Assembly (NCBI RefSeq): GCF_003324165.1
Contig: NW_025407839.1
Coordinates: 310,001 to 374,000 of the forward strand
DNA from: Naegleria lovaniensis
Lineage: Eukaryota; Heterolobosea; Eutetramitea; Acrasida; Naegleriidae
Direction of reading: 5' to 3'
Length of the DNA: 64,000 bases
In this document: piece after piece, positions 53,249 through 64,000 of the stretch
How positions within the stretch are numbered: the first letter of the stretch is position 1
How the letters are laid out: each line of letters begins with the position of its first letter
Program-made: the position numbers and the translations under genes
The notes under the pieces: generated by a model
Seen by the model: the letters and a program-made list of their open reading frames with translations, nothing else
Databases searched by the model: none
What the model was told of the DNA's origin: nothing

Positions 53249-53756
53249 TTTCAATGGGTATTTTTCACACCCATAAGAAACGAACCTTCCGAAAATACAA
53301 GAAAAAGCGAACACTCAGAAATGACAGCTGCAAACTCTTTCAACATTTTGTCGTTTTAGCAAGTACATTTCTGATTCAATGAACACTGCATCTGTGAAAC
53401 TTCGTCCATGCTGTTGTTGGCGCCAAAATGAAGAACGTTGCTTCCCGCAAATTGGATTCTTCCTTAGAGGGATAGCGCACCTTTTAACGCTTCCAACCGC
53501 ACGTGTTCCTATTTCTGCAGTGAAACCCAGAATCATCATCACAGGATTCGAGTCGTGTGTGAATCTCATTCTAAAAAAAAAGAAACAACCCGAGTGCGAC
53601 TTCACATAGACTTGCCAAACAATCTTGCCAAGTGTGGGCCCATCAAGAGAGACTCTCCCATTTTAAAATTTGGTCCAGTATTGAATTGAACCAATAATAA
53701 TAATAATTTTTCATCTTTTGTGTACATCATTTCACACTCTCACTCTACTTGAGAAA
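53249..53756. other. region with overlapping unresolved ORFs
   Basis: A plus-strand ORF (53379-53609) and a minus-strand ORF (53315-53605) overlap, and neither has a recognisable pattern. The sequence 53430-53530 is somewhat GC-richer than its surroundings, so an upstream exon of one neighbour may lie here, but I cannot decide the strand. Confidence 0.3.
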
Positions 53757-54128
53757 ATGTCACATCATCAATATACCTACTTGTCCAATCCTGCATCCTC
53801 TAACCTGACTGTCATGTCTACTCCAAAACGAACCAATAACAACACATGCTGTCCTCCTGACCAATTCCTAATTTATAAACAAGCTAAAGAAACACAAAGA
53901 AGAGATGCTCACAATGAAAGACTTGTATCGTCCTATCAAGGTTTGAATCAACAACCCTCACAAAAAACTCATCACTCGGTGTGTCGTCGTTTAATATTCG
54001 AGGAAGAGGAGGAGTTGTTTGTTGAAAAATCTAATGACAGAATGACAACAACAACAAGCAATAATTCTTCTTTCTTTCAATACTCGATTCAACTTCCACA
54101 TAACACTCATCGCGTCTCCCATCCTTAA
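53757..54128 (+). CDS. small protein with cyclin-docking-like RRLIF motif
   Basis: A 123-aa single-exon protein (MSHHQYTYLSNPASSN), low in complexity with many His/Asn/Ser/Gln. Two short motifs stand out: STPKRT, a full CDK site, and CRRLIFEEEEE, identical over RRLIF to the cyclin-binding RxL motif of p21. This suggests a CDK substrate or regulator; short motifs can arise by chance. No domain recognised. Confidence 0.55.
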   Translation: MSHHQYTYLSNPASSNLTVMSTPKRTNNNTCCPPDQFLIYKQAKETQRRDAHNERLVSSYQGLNQQPSQKTHHSVCRRLIFEEEEELFVEKSNDRMTTTTSNNSSFFQYSIQLPHNTHRVSHP

Positions 54129-54615
54129 CACTTCTTCTCCATTGTAAATATATTCCACCAAGTTTTGAAAGTTTTGTCAAAGAGTGCTTTTCCACACCTA
54201 GGTTGCTTTAGGTTTGTGATGATTCATGATCACTTGAAACTCACACAAACAAACCACCATCATGTGGTGGTATTGAGAGGTACCTCCATCATCATAAACA
54301 TCATGCAAAATATTACGCAATTTGTAAATAAATTCAAGCTCATTCCAGTAAAATTCACTTTAAAAGACAAGTTTTGAATGGACGATTCAAGGAAGTCCTC
54401 ACAAACGCAACTTTGGAAATTTCCGTCAAACAAGGCATGTCTCACGGAAGGGCAAAAAGCATGAACAACCATTCTTGAATTCATTTTGATTTGGATCTCG
54501 TCCCAACACACTTGTTTACAACACAATGAGAATTGTATTTACACAGTTTTAAGACATATACACTGTGAAAACTACATTTCGCTTGTGTTGTTTGTGCATG
54601 GAGTCGTGCTATCCA
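54129..54615. other. intergenic region with small hairpin
   Basis: No supported gene. ACCACC and GGTGGT around 54253-54271 form a 6-bp stem with a seven-base loop, which could act near the 3' ends of the two convergent genes. Confidence 0.35.
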
Positions 54616-56504
54616 TCATAGACTTTCAGAATCTTCATTCTCAAGATGATACATGTTTTCGAAATTTATATATTTACCATTTTCGCTGAAAAATAAAGTG
54701 TCATCATTGAGTCTTATGCCCAGGTCAAACAAATTTAAAAATTTATAAGTTTGGTATCATTTCTAACATGCAACTACTTACTTTTCAGCTATGAGTTTGT
54801 CACCAGATGAATTTTTGAGTTGAAATTCATCAGAATGTTGCTCTTCTTGTAGGAGAGCATTTCTGAAGTTTGGTTGTTAATGAGGCAAACTACAATCTCC
54901 TTATTGCTATGTGTCACCAAATCAATACTAATTTTTGCAGGGAAACATGTCTTGTTTTTGCGAATACACTCTGCTTCGAATAAATAATAGAATTTCCGTG
55001 AAAAGCATCTTACACCGGCAACCAATTGGTTCCATACTTCTATTAGACCGTGAGGTGGTTGATGTTTGAGACAATCACTAATGTCATAGTTAGATGTTTA
55101 CAACTTTGATGTTCTGAAGTGATTGCGTAGGAACATGTGCTGTATGACTTTCCATCTCATGTTTCGAGAGAAATCACTTTCATCACAAATGTAGTGTTGA
55201 ACGATTTCATGGAATATTTTGAGGTGAGATTCCTTGCTGCTGTGTTGTACTTGTCTCATTAAATGCGAAAAGTGTTCAATTTCTTCATCTGTTATTCGAA
55301 GTAATAGACATGAGATGGTGTTTGGTTGTTGTGTGGAAAGCGCTCTTGAAATGAATTCTCGGGCATGAGCTAGAATTCTCTTCGTTTTCACTAATCGAAT
55401 CACTCCAAAGAGTATGATCCATAGAAAGGGTAATTTAGACGAGAGAGAAAACCATCTTGGAAAATTAGGTAAATCTGATGCAACGCTCACAATAGAGAGG
55501 ACGTAAAATAATAAGGATTCTTTGGTTCCTCTCGTTATTGGTGCAAGCAATTTTCGAAGAAAACTGGGTGAGAGTGAGTAAGCAAATTCTTCTTCAAATC
55601 GTGTGGACTGAATATTTTCTCTACAAGCATGAATCAACTCATGTAATATTAATTCTTCTCTATTCAGAGAGTAATATTTTGGTTTGTGTTTCAAGAGAGT
55701 GTGTAGTTGGATAAAAACTCCAAAATTTTCAATGGAAATGCTTACGCCACCACTTGATAATGGAAGAGATGTACTCGAATAGAGACCTGTCACCCACAAG
55801 CAGTGATGTATTCCGAAAAATTTGGATAGTTTTTCTTGAATGCCTTGTTCTAAAAGGTGTTCACAAGGAATTAAAGAGCTGTCTTTGTCTTTTGAATAGG
55901 ATCGTTTGTAAGTGTGTTCAAATTTCAGTAATAATCTTAATTGTCTGATTATGAACAAGCTGTAGTCCATGTAAGATCGAGATTGGCCCCAAAGGAATCC
56001 ACACTGGTCTAACAAGGCTAAAATATCTAATGGAATAGCATTTTCCTTTTTTTGAATAATATCAAATAGCAAAGTGACTACACTGGGAAGCTCTTTACAC
56101 AAGGTCAGCATTCTCACAAATTGTGAGTTTTTTGCATCTGAAATGTCACTCGGCTTGAGGGATAATAATACTTTTTTCAAAAGACTAGAATATTGTTTAA
56201 GGCGAGGATCTTTCAATGTATCATAAATACTTTGGAATGTTGACATTGTGTCATGTGGGTCCATGATTTCAACCATCTGATGAGTAAAAAATTGAAAATA
56301 CTCATCAGCATCTTGCGATCCGTCAAAAAGTAAACTCGACAAGTTGCATCCGCTCCTTTCAAAAACGATCAGGATTTTCAACAAATCCTTCATCATAATA
56401 TTGATTATCATGGTAGAATCTTGTTCCTTTTCATTGCTCGGGAAGGAATCTCTGAAGTCACTGCTAGCCTTCACTAAGAACCCATTCCCGATGCTAATTT
56501 TCAT
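54616..56504 (-). CDS. HExxH metalloprotease-like protein
   Basis: About 589 aa if all parts belong together: 55102-56504, 54782-55077 and 54616-54685. The zinc site is LILHELIHACREN with TRFEEEFAYSLSPSFLRKLL after it, a combination I recall from uncharacterised bacterial and plant proteins. Hydrophobic segments follow (ESLLFYVLSIVSVASDL, FLWIILFGVIRLV). The first ORF ends FRTSKL at a TAA (55098-55100). The same frame then continues with DCLKHQPPHGLIEVWNQLVA, so a 24-nt intron (55078-55101, GTAAAC ... CTAAC ... ATTAG) containing the stop is proposed. One missing base near 54868 and a normal 96-nt intron (54686-54781) complete the tail ENGKYINFENMYHLENE. Start follows A6. Confidence 0.55.
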
Positions 56505-56639
56505 TTTTTATTTTGAAAAAAATATTGAAAACCGTTTTCTGCTCGGTACTCAGCCCACATCATCATCATTTCCTTTCGTATTAAAAAACAAAACAAATTT
56601 TGGATGCAACGAATTATATAGTTTAAATTATCGGAATTA

Positions 56640-59600
56640 ATGAGCAAAAAGTCATCCAAGTCTAACAGTAGTAAATCCGATCTAACTTCTAATGATGAAG
56701 ATGTGAAGGTTAATTTTGTGGAGAACCCGTCCACATCGGAGTTGTTGGATGTGGTAAAACAATTGATTTCTAGGGTAAAGTAAGTATCATTTGAGATTTA
56801 TTTAATATAACAATTGATAGTTCGTTGGAAAACAAAGTTGCTGATCTTACCAAACAATTAGAAAAGGAGAAAGGATCAAAATCTAAGAAAAAGACTAAAA
56901 AGAAATCTAAGGATGAAGTCTCTCAAACTACTGAATCTACAACGGACACGATCACTGACACAGTGATAGAAACGCCTACAACCACCTCGGAACACGTCAC
57001 CGCTAGAGAAATTGTGATGTATGATTTAGATCCCCCACAAATAGAAGAATGTTGTGAAGTTGCATTAGATGCTAATTCATCTGCAATTAAAATAATCGAT
57101 GATGCTACCTTGATCTCTCAATCAAATAGCTCAATCAAGGCATCTTCCATCTACAGAGATGATATGGATTACGAAGAATTTATATCAAGTGATGAAGAAT
57201 TTGTCGAGCCAAAAATTTTGCAGATGGACTTTTCACAAGGTGAAGACGCTTTAAGCTCAGAAGAAGACACTGAATTAGCCAATACCACTTTGAAAGAAAT
57301 TGGAGAATTTGTCCCAGAGTTTATGTTTGAAAAATTATTTCCACACCAAAAGCGAGGTGTCAAGTTTCTTTGGGATAATATCAACAAAGGAAGTGGTTGC
57401 ATTTTAGCTGACTTTATGGGAATGGGAAAAACACTGCAAACAGCATCATTTCTTCATTTATTCTTATCTCAAGGCAAGGCAACAACAGTCCTTATTGTTT
57501 CCCCAGCATCTGTAAATACTCATTGGGTACGAGAGTTTGAAACAATCAAAAACTGGTCGAATGGAGCAACCACGTTTACAATAACCACTCATAGCCTAAG
57601 CTCAAAAAGTTCTGCTCCAGAACGAAAAAAAACTGTGAAAACATGGTTTGACAATGGAGGTGTGATGATCACATCGTATGACATGTTCAGAACATTATGT
57701 GTAGACAAAGATTTTTATGAATATTTGTCAAACCCTGGCCCAGATGTTGTAGTGTTAGATGAAGGTCACAAAATCAAACACTTTTCTTCAAAAATTGCCA
57801 AAACTCTCAATACCGTACAAACAGCCAGAAGGATAATTTTAACTGGATACCCTTTTCAAAACAATCTTTTGGAATATTGGACCATGATTAATTTTGTTTC
57901 TCCAAACTTTTTAGGAGAAAAATCGAATTCAAACGAACGTATTCTAAGCCAATTCATAGAGGTCAAGTCTCAACCAATATCAACGAAAAAAGAATTGCAA
58001 GAAGAAGAGCATGGTTGTTATACGAAAGAGTTAAATCGTTAATTTTGAGAAGAGATGCCTCCTTACTCAAGAAGTTACTTCCTCAAAAAGAAGAAATAAT
58101 GTTGACCATCTCAAATAGTGATGTACAGCGGAAAATGTACAAAATATTGATAGAATATTTAAAGAACCTGAACGCCAAAATCAATATTTTTTGGACATAT
58201 GATGTAGTTATCATGTTGTGCAATCATCCAGACGTTCTACTCAACTATTTCAATTGGAAAACATCTCAAGTTGAAAATCAAAAAAAAGAAAAAGAAAATA
58301 AGGAAAAATCAACGAAGAAAGAACTTTTAGAATCCTCGTACTCAGTGGAGCAAGAGACAAACAGTGGAGAACTTTTTGATCCACCAATAGATGAAGAGGA
58401 AATTGACAGTTATCTCGACACTGAGGAGAAAGATGATGATAACATTTCAGATGATACAACCATGGATCAAAAAGCTCTATCTATTCTTGAAGAGATATTT
58501 TCAAATCCCGAATCTATTGGCTACAAGAAAGGAGAGCTAAACAATGGCGGAAAAATGATTCTGTTGTTTAGCGTAATGTTCCAATGCAAAAGTATGGGTG
58601 ATCGATTGATAGTATTCAGTCGAAGTATCAACACATTGAATTTTATTGAAGGCACTCTTAAGAGATACAACAAAAAGAACACAGAACAAATTAATTTTAT
58701 GCGCTTTGATGGTAGTACTCCATTTGAAACGAGACAGTCGTGCATTGACAAGATTAATGATATTAATAACAATATTGATGTACTGTTGGTGTCAACACTT
58801 GCAGGATGTGAAGGAATTAATTTAATGGGGGCCAACAGAGTCGCACTAGTCGATGTAAATTGGAATCCTTCTCATGATAGTGAAGCAGTGTGTAGAGTGT
58901 TCAGAATTGGCCAAAAGAAACCTGTGTACATATATAGATTTATTTGTGAAAATACGATGGAGGATTTGGTGCTCAAAAGGCAATTACAAAAAGAGAATCT
59001 TGCTAATTGGATTGTAGATGACGGAAATACAAGCGTAGACACATACTATACCAAAGATTTATTAATTATTCCTGATGATAACAGCGTGATGGCCGCAAAT
59101 AACAAACCAGAATTTGTGGATGCTTCAATCAAGGATGAAGTAATTTTGGGAATTGTAAACAAATATCCACATTGGATCAAAAGAGCAGAGATACGTGATC
59201 AACTCTTGAAAGATGACCCACAAAATATTTTGACTGAAGAAGAGAAAATACTGGCCCAAAGCGAAAATGAATTTGACACAGTATATACATCTAAACGAAC
59301 CTATTCAAGGAGTAACAATTCCACAAATAGCACCCAAAAAGATAGTGCAAAAAAGAATATTCAACGAAAACATGCCACGCCACAAGACTCTGTCAGTAGC
59401 AATGCAGGAAACAGTACTTGCGGTAGCTCTTCAACACGAGAAAGCAACGAGACCTTATGGCTAAGGAGGCAACAAGTTCTAGTTCAAAAAGAGACTCAAG
59501 AGGCAAACAAAATACTCGAGATGCTCCAAGTGAAAGCTCAAGCAACAAGTAGTTCTGTAGATGATACACATGATGGTGGTAAATCTTCTTCCTCTACACC

Positions 59601-59946
59601 TAGCAAAACACCAACTTCTGAAGGCAGCTCCACAGTGACTCCTCCTTCGGCAGGCACACCCTCTCATCACACACGCTTTGAAAAAGAAAAGACAATTATG
59701 ATGAAGCAACTAGTAAGCAAATCTAAATCTTCATCAAACAACAATCACAATACTTCAATGGAAGACCCTTATGCAATTGACTTGGAAATTGAAAATACAA
59801 AGAAGAGAAGAAATAATTATCGAACGTTTAATTATCATTCAGAACATGGAAAGAGAGAAAGTGAAAGGCCACCAACTCATTATGGTAGAAGCAATGCAAA
59901 TCGGCAAAACCAAAATGGTGACAATAAGAGATACAAAAAGTATTAA
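56640..59946 (+). CDS. ATRX-like SNF2-family helicase
   Basis: About 1088 aa. A short first exon (56640-56779) and a 41-nt intron lead into a coiled coil (NSLENKVADLTKQLE). The SNF2 core has ADFMGMGKTLQTASFLH (motif I), VVVLDEGHKIKH (DEGH, as in ATRX rather than DEAH), RRIILTGYPFQNN and, after an insert, FMRFDGSTPFETRQ, STLAGCEGINLMGANR and EAVCRVFRIGQKKPVYIYR. The region AWLLYERVKSLILRRDAS ... LLPQKEEIML is also ATRX-like. Near 58008 the frame slips one base (GAAGAA then GAG), consistent with a missing A. The Ser/Asn-rich C-terminus has no recognisable domain. Likely role: ATP-dependent chromatin remodelling or DNA translocation. No ADD domain is visible. Confidence 0.85.
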
Positions 59947-62811
59947 AAACTGCAAAAAGGCTTATCTTCGTCGGTTGTTTCTTGCTTTTGTTCGTTTTGG
60001 TCACCTTCGTCATTCGTTCCCATTATGTAGTCTTCTACAGTCATGTTCAAGTCCTGTCCTGTGACTTCCCACGATGCATCTTTTCCTTGTGCCATCGCCA
60101 AAATATCTGGAGGTATGTCTTTCTTGGATCCCAATACAGCTAAAGCATGGCCTGTGGACACAGCACCGAATAACGTTTTGGCTGCATGGCTGATATCTTC
60201 CACAGTTGCTGTCATCACTTGCTGTTTAAGCAAGGAAAAGTCCTCATGTGTAATGCCAAACATGAATTGCTTAGTTGCTCTTTCGTGTGGAGGATAAACA
60301 ACAGAATCCCCTAATTCTCTCATGGCCGCTACCTTATAGCTCATCAATTCTTCCTCATCAATTTCATCAATGCCAAAATCAATAAATCGTTGAATTGTTT
60401 CTACAACCTCTAAAATACTGACATGAATGGATGACGATGTCAGTAGAGTGAGAATAAATGTTCCATCCATTGTGTACTTTGCTGTTGTGGGCCTTGATGC
60501 ATCTTTAAACAATTTTCTATTCAATGTCTCAACCAATAGATTAATATGGCCTGCTTTATCTGCAGTAATTGGAGAAGTTGTGTTAACACTTCTACAAATA
60601 ATTCTATGTCCTTCTGGAATTATGTCATCGTCAATCACAATATATCGGTGTTTGTCTTTACTTGATTTGACAAAAGTGCCATATCCAATGTGCTGCATCG
60701 AAGTGTCGAAAGTGTCAGGGTTCGACTCAAGGAAATCCTCAGCCACTTTACAAACAGAATCGAGATGTGAGGAGCTCGTTGTCAACAATAATTTAGTGTT
60801 AGACTTTGAACTTAGTTGTCTATAGAATTGAAAAAGTCGCTCTTTCACACTTTTTAAACTACCAGTAGACATACTCTTTAAAAAAGCTAATTGAGCAAAT
60901 CCACCAACATAGTCATGCAATTTCTGTACAAAACTTTCGTATAACCGGTTTAAAATTAAATACATACCGTAACGGGATTCACTTTGGACTCTGAAGAGAG
61001 ATGACATAATCCAATCAACCCATGCTTTGAAATAATCTCATCTGAAAGAGTTTGTAAAATATCTCTAATCATGTCATCATTGAGTGCATGAGGTTGCATA
61101 TTCTTGAGCTCAGAGTCATTTAACATGGCATCTAAAATATCGAGAGCTTTGAATAAGTGTTTTTTCAATACTTGAGTCCTGACAACAATTCCACATTTAA
61201 CAGAATCCCAATCAAAACGGTCATGCATTATTTCAACTTTGGTTTCGATTCCTCTGGGAAAATATTGTTGTTTAAACGATTCCATGAGGGCATCTGTTGC
61301 ATCTCTTGCTCCTATTCGGTTGATCAACTTGGCAATGATTGGATAGTAGTGAATGTCGAAAATCTTATTTTCAGTTGCAGAAACATAGATAGGCTCGTAT
61401 TTGGTCAGTGAAATATCAACTAAATCACCGTTGGCTTCTTGAACATTCAAAAAAAGTCTACCATGTAGCCGTGACTCCACTCGCTGGCTGATGAAAGATG
61501 GAGCAATCTCAGAGCTTGGCTTAAAGTCTAAATTTTGTGTAACTTTGGACTCAAGCAATAGAGATCTTTGAACGGCAGATGATTCTTTAGCTAGCTCTAT
61601 AGGTTTTGTTGCATTGATCATGAATATAATTTTTTCGCTGTTGGAGAGGAAGTATTTTTCTTTGATTGATTGAAAGCATGCAGAAGTGTCCGTTTCAATT
61701 AACTTCCTCAGTTCCAATAATGTTTGTGAAATGCCGATACAATTCGAAAATCTTTCAAGAAATTGTTTGGAATTAGTACTGCTCTTCCATGAATGCAAAG
61801 AGCCCTCTTGAACATAGTGTGTTGAATAATTGAATAATGTTTGAATCTCCATTTGTAGCTTATCTAAATACAACAGTGCATTATGGACTCGGATATTTTC
61901 AATGACATGTTCGAGTCTATTCTTTACAAGTTTCATATTTTGCAAAGAAATCCCTTCTACTCCAACAATAAAGCAAAGTTCGTTCATTGACTCGTTAAGG
62001 CCATTGTGGCTAAAAGGCCTAAAAGATAAAGAACCAAATTCCTGATTGATTGTGTCTTCAAGACAACTGCTTAATATCTTTAAAAGAATGTAATCTTTTT
62101 GATTCTGAAATAACAAAAGTTAAAATAGAAGGCCAACTTGAGATGACTTACAGAAAATTCACAATTCAGCTTGTAGGCAATGGCAGCCTTTCCTTGATTA
62201 TTTGAAGGTAGAGATCCATCAACAACATATTCCTCTTCAATGATTTCTCTTGCTGCCGAGTGAGTTGGTTTTTGAAATGCAGAAGCGGTGCGCTTGGAGT
62301 ATGAATTTGTGAAGAGACAGTTTCGAGAGATGTTATCACGTCTTTAACATCTCCTCCTGCAGAAAGAAAGATACTGTTTGATGGGCTGTAAATTGCTCTG
62401 TATTGTTCTTCCAAGTTATCAAGCTTCATACTTGTCACAGAATGAAACATCTCATCGAATGATGGGATAGTTCCATAAAGATGGCTTAAAATACTTCTTC
62501 CAAATCGTGCCGATGGATATTGGAGCTCAATATCATGAAGGAATTCATTGCACTTTCGTGGAGAGATTGGAAATATTGATCATCCCATGACGGAAAGAAA
62601 ATTTCTTTGTTGACAGTATCTACCAATTTTCTATGTTGCACTTCGTTGTTGGTAGTAAATTGAAATGATTGAATTTGTTGGTGTGTGTCGATAGTAAATA
62701 TTGATGGATATATTTGAGGAGAATAAATAAATTTTGCGTTCAATTTTGATGCAATTAAATTATTCAAATGATGATAGGTTAATAAATGAATTGGAGAAAA
62801 GCTGTCGATAG
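59943..62811 (-). CDS. M16C metallopeptidase (presequence protease/PITRM1-like), 5' end missing
   Basis: Exons 62152-62811, 60968-62104 and 59943-60923, with introns of 47 and 44 nt. Conserved blocks: SPIHLLTYHHLNNLIASK, LSHLYGTIPSFDE, YRAIYSPSNSIFLSAGGD, QGKAAIAYKLN, YDVVGGF-type DYVGGFAQLAFL and a C-terminal inactive-half domain (ELMSYKVAAMRELGDSVVYP). The family degrades mitochondrial presequences and other peptides. Two slips by one missing base (near 62498 and 62203) interrupt the first exon. The HxxEH zinc motif should lie upstream and is lost in the N gap at 62812. Its stop codon overlaps that of the convergent SNF2 gene. Confidence 0.75.
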
Positions 62812-62821
62812 NNNNNNNNNN
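62812..62821. other. assembly gap (10 N)
   Basis: Ten Ns join the truncated 5' part of the M16C gene directly to the 3' end of the next gene. The true gap must be larger, because the start and promoter of the M16C gene are missing. Confidence 1.
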
Positions 62822-62825
62822 TAAT

Positions 62826-64000
62826 TTAAACTTGTGGGGTCATTTCAACCCAATCGAAGCCAAAGCTCACTGGTTGGTCGATGTGAATATTAACTTTATC
62901 CCATTGTGAGTTCCATGTGAATACAGGTTGTTGATCGTGAGTTGGGCCTGATTGAGCTACAGCAGTATTTGTCTTTGCCATGAAAATGTCAGTAACCTTG
63001 GCATCAATGGCACCAAATGCTTGTGATCTCTTGTTTGGAGGATTCAAGTCACATCTGGCAGCAATTTGGTGGCATGCATCACCATCTGAAAATGGATCTG
63101 TTTGATAGTCATTCTTTCTAATCAATCTCTTAACCCCTGTTCATTTTAAGGATTCATCATTAAATCGTATCAAAGGTGTAAATAGAATTTAAAACAAACA
63201 CAATCACCTACCTTCAAGATCTCCAATATATGGAGCATCACGTCTGAAAATTTAGCTCTTGGGCAATTTTCATAGCTCCAAAAATCTCCAAATTTCTTGT
63301 ACTGACTTGGATAACCTGAAATGTTATAAATATATGGGAAATAAGGAATATTATAGGAAGCCCAATATGATGTGTCTAAAAAGTGGCTTACGCTAGCAAC
63401 TTTACAATCTCCTGGAATTTGTTCCAAAATATAGAGCAGTTCTGGATCCGATCTTGCTGCGCCAGGAACAAATCTCTTGGTATCCAACACGATCCATTGG
63501 TTGTTGTAGGTTCCGCTGTTATATTTAGCAAAGATATCAGTCCATTCCTTTGCAGATGTTGCTAATCTGTTTGCAACAATATTTCTAATCCAGTATAATA
63601 AGGTTTCTGGAGTAGTCTTTTGATAAAGGGTCAAGTTAAAAATGTTGTTTGATGTCTCTGTAATGACCAAACCAGCTGAAGTAATGTAAAAATCATCCAC
63701 AGAAACTAGCCAACCAGGAGCAGAGGAGAAGCTGACAAGCTTAGCTGGAACATTCTTAAAGTTAATTCTATAGTGCTTGTAAACTCTGCAAGTATTGACT
63801 GTTTCGTAAACAACATACGCATAATTGTGATTTAAAACATACCTCAACATGTTTTGGAATGTGTCCCAAGTAGCATGCGTTAAGAAGATATTTCTTCGAT
63901 CCTTACTATATTTCACAAATGCACTACATTTAGTTTTGAAAATGGCATAGCTCTCCAAGTCAAACTTGCTCATGGTTTCAAATGAAGGAGGACTCCACAT
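62826..64000 (-). CDS. phospholipase B-like (PLBD/LAMA) protein, 5' partial
   Basis: C-terminal about 347 aa of a lysosomal phospholipase B-like Ntn-hydrolase. Exons here are 63843-64000, 63212-63785 and 62826-63136; introns 57 nt (stop-free, in frame) and 75 nt. Splicing gives NMLRVYKHYRINFKN and DLEGVKRLIRKNDYQ. Other blocks are FLTHATWDTFQ, NNQWIVLDTKRF, CPRAK, ARCDLNPPNK and GAIDAKVTDI. One base is missing near 63257 (T run): AKF continues as FRRDAPYIGDLEG in the next frame. The family is secreted or lysosomal and matures by self-cleavage. The N-terminus, with signal peptide and nucleophile cysteine, is outside the window. Confidence 0.82.

Noticed and set aside
54260-54526. Minus-strand 88-aa and plus-strand 70-aa ORFs downstream of the HExxH gene
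   Set aside because: No conserved pattern, no start context and no splice support.
54789-55025. Stand-alone cystatin-like gene (QLVAG motif)
   Set aside because: It lacks a start codon and is in the same frame as the HExxH gene just upstream; a short intron explains the join better than an isolated inhibitor gene.
58015-59946. Second, independent helicase gene
   Set aside because: Motif order shows it holds the second half of the same SNF2 core; a one-base slip separates the two ORFs.
1-64000. Transposons, virus-derived elements or CRISPR arrays
   Set aside because: No terminal repeats, reverse transcriptase, integrase, capsid or transposase motifs, and no regularly spaced repeats were seen in any frame.

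Overview
The window looks like nuclear DNA of a heterolobosean amoeba, most probably Naegleria. This is inference from gene content and gene structure, since no ribosomal or marker locus is present. It is AT-rich, gene-dense and mostly single-copy, with short GT-AG introns, runs of five to eight A directly before many start codons, and eukaryote-specific genes (geranylgeranyltransferase I beta, WDR17, GPKOW, ZW10, QCR9, PDI with a KDEL tail). Carbamate kinase and formate/nitrite transporters, both rare in eukaryotes, fit a free-living amoeba with a partly anaerobic metabolism. I found no virus-like element, transposon or CRISPR array.

Layout. 1-8 kb: tail of an unknown gene, an ornithine carbamoyltransferase-carbamate kinase fusion, a membrane-anchored penicillin-acylase-family hydrolase, a small membrane protein and an unknown gene. 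8-19 kb: WDR17, the splicing factor GPKOW/Spp2, a Zn2Cys6 regulator with a 15-nt microexon, an unknown gene, a GNAT acetyltransferase and the mitochondrial protease ATP23. 19.6-22.7 kb: acetoacetyl-CoA synthetase between two identical tRNA-Thr(AGU) genes. 22.8-33.9 kb: a PPR-like protein, a ZW10 C-terminal protein, RsmE-type rRNA methyltransferase, ARMC1, a small protein with a PIP-like tail, glia maturation factor, a mitochondrial membrane protein and a terminal uridylyltransferase/poly(A) polymerase. 34-46.8 kb: GGTase-I beta, a FAM227-like protein, a nucleotidyltransferase-fold protein, GH31 alpha-glucosidase, a formate/nitrite transporter, a CTD-type phosphatase and QCR9. 47-64 kb: PDI, SERBP1/Stm1-like protein, RNA ligase, GT61 glycosyltransferase, small unknowns, an HExxH protein, an ATRX-like SNF2 helicase, an M16C peptidase cut by a 10-N gap, and a phospholipase B-like protein running off the end.

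The genes do not form one pathway. Several are mitochondrial (ATP23, QCR9, PPR-like, RsmE, ARMC1, probably the M16C peptidase). The OTC-CK fusion would make ATP from citrulline, and acetoacetyl-CoA synthetase ends in SKL, suggesting a peroxisomal location. Neighbours are commonly divergent with 130-300 bp between start codons, or convergent with under 50 bp between stops; two convergent genes overlap in their stop codons.

Gene models here were rebuilt by eye from protein-family conservation and splice signals. Thirteen places in eleven genes need one extra nucleotide to stay in frame, always a missing base and often in a homopolymer. This is best explained by uncorrected long-read deletion errors. 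Exon borders and frame calls are therefore inferences to be tested with RNA-seq and accurate reads.
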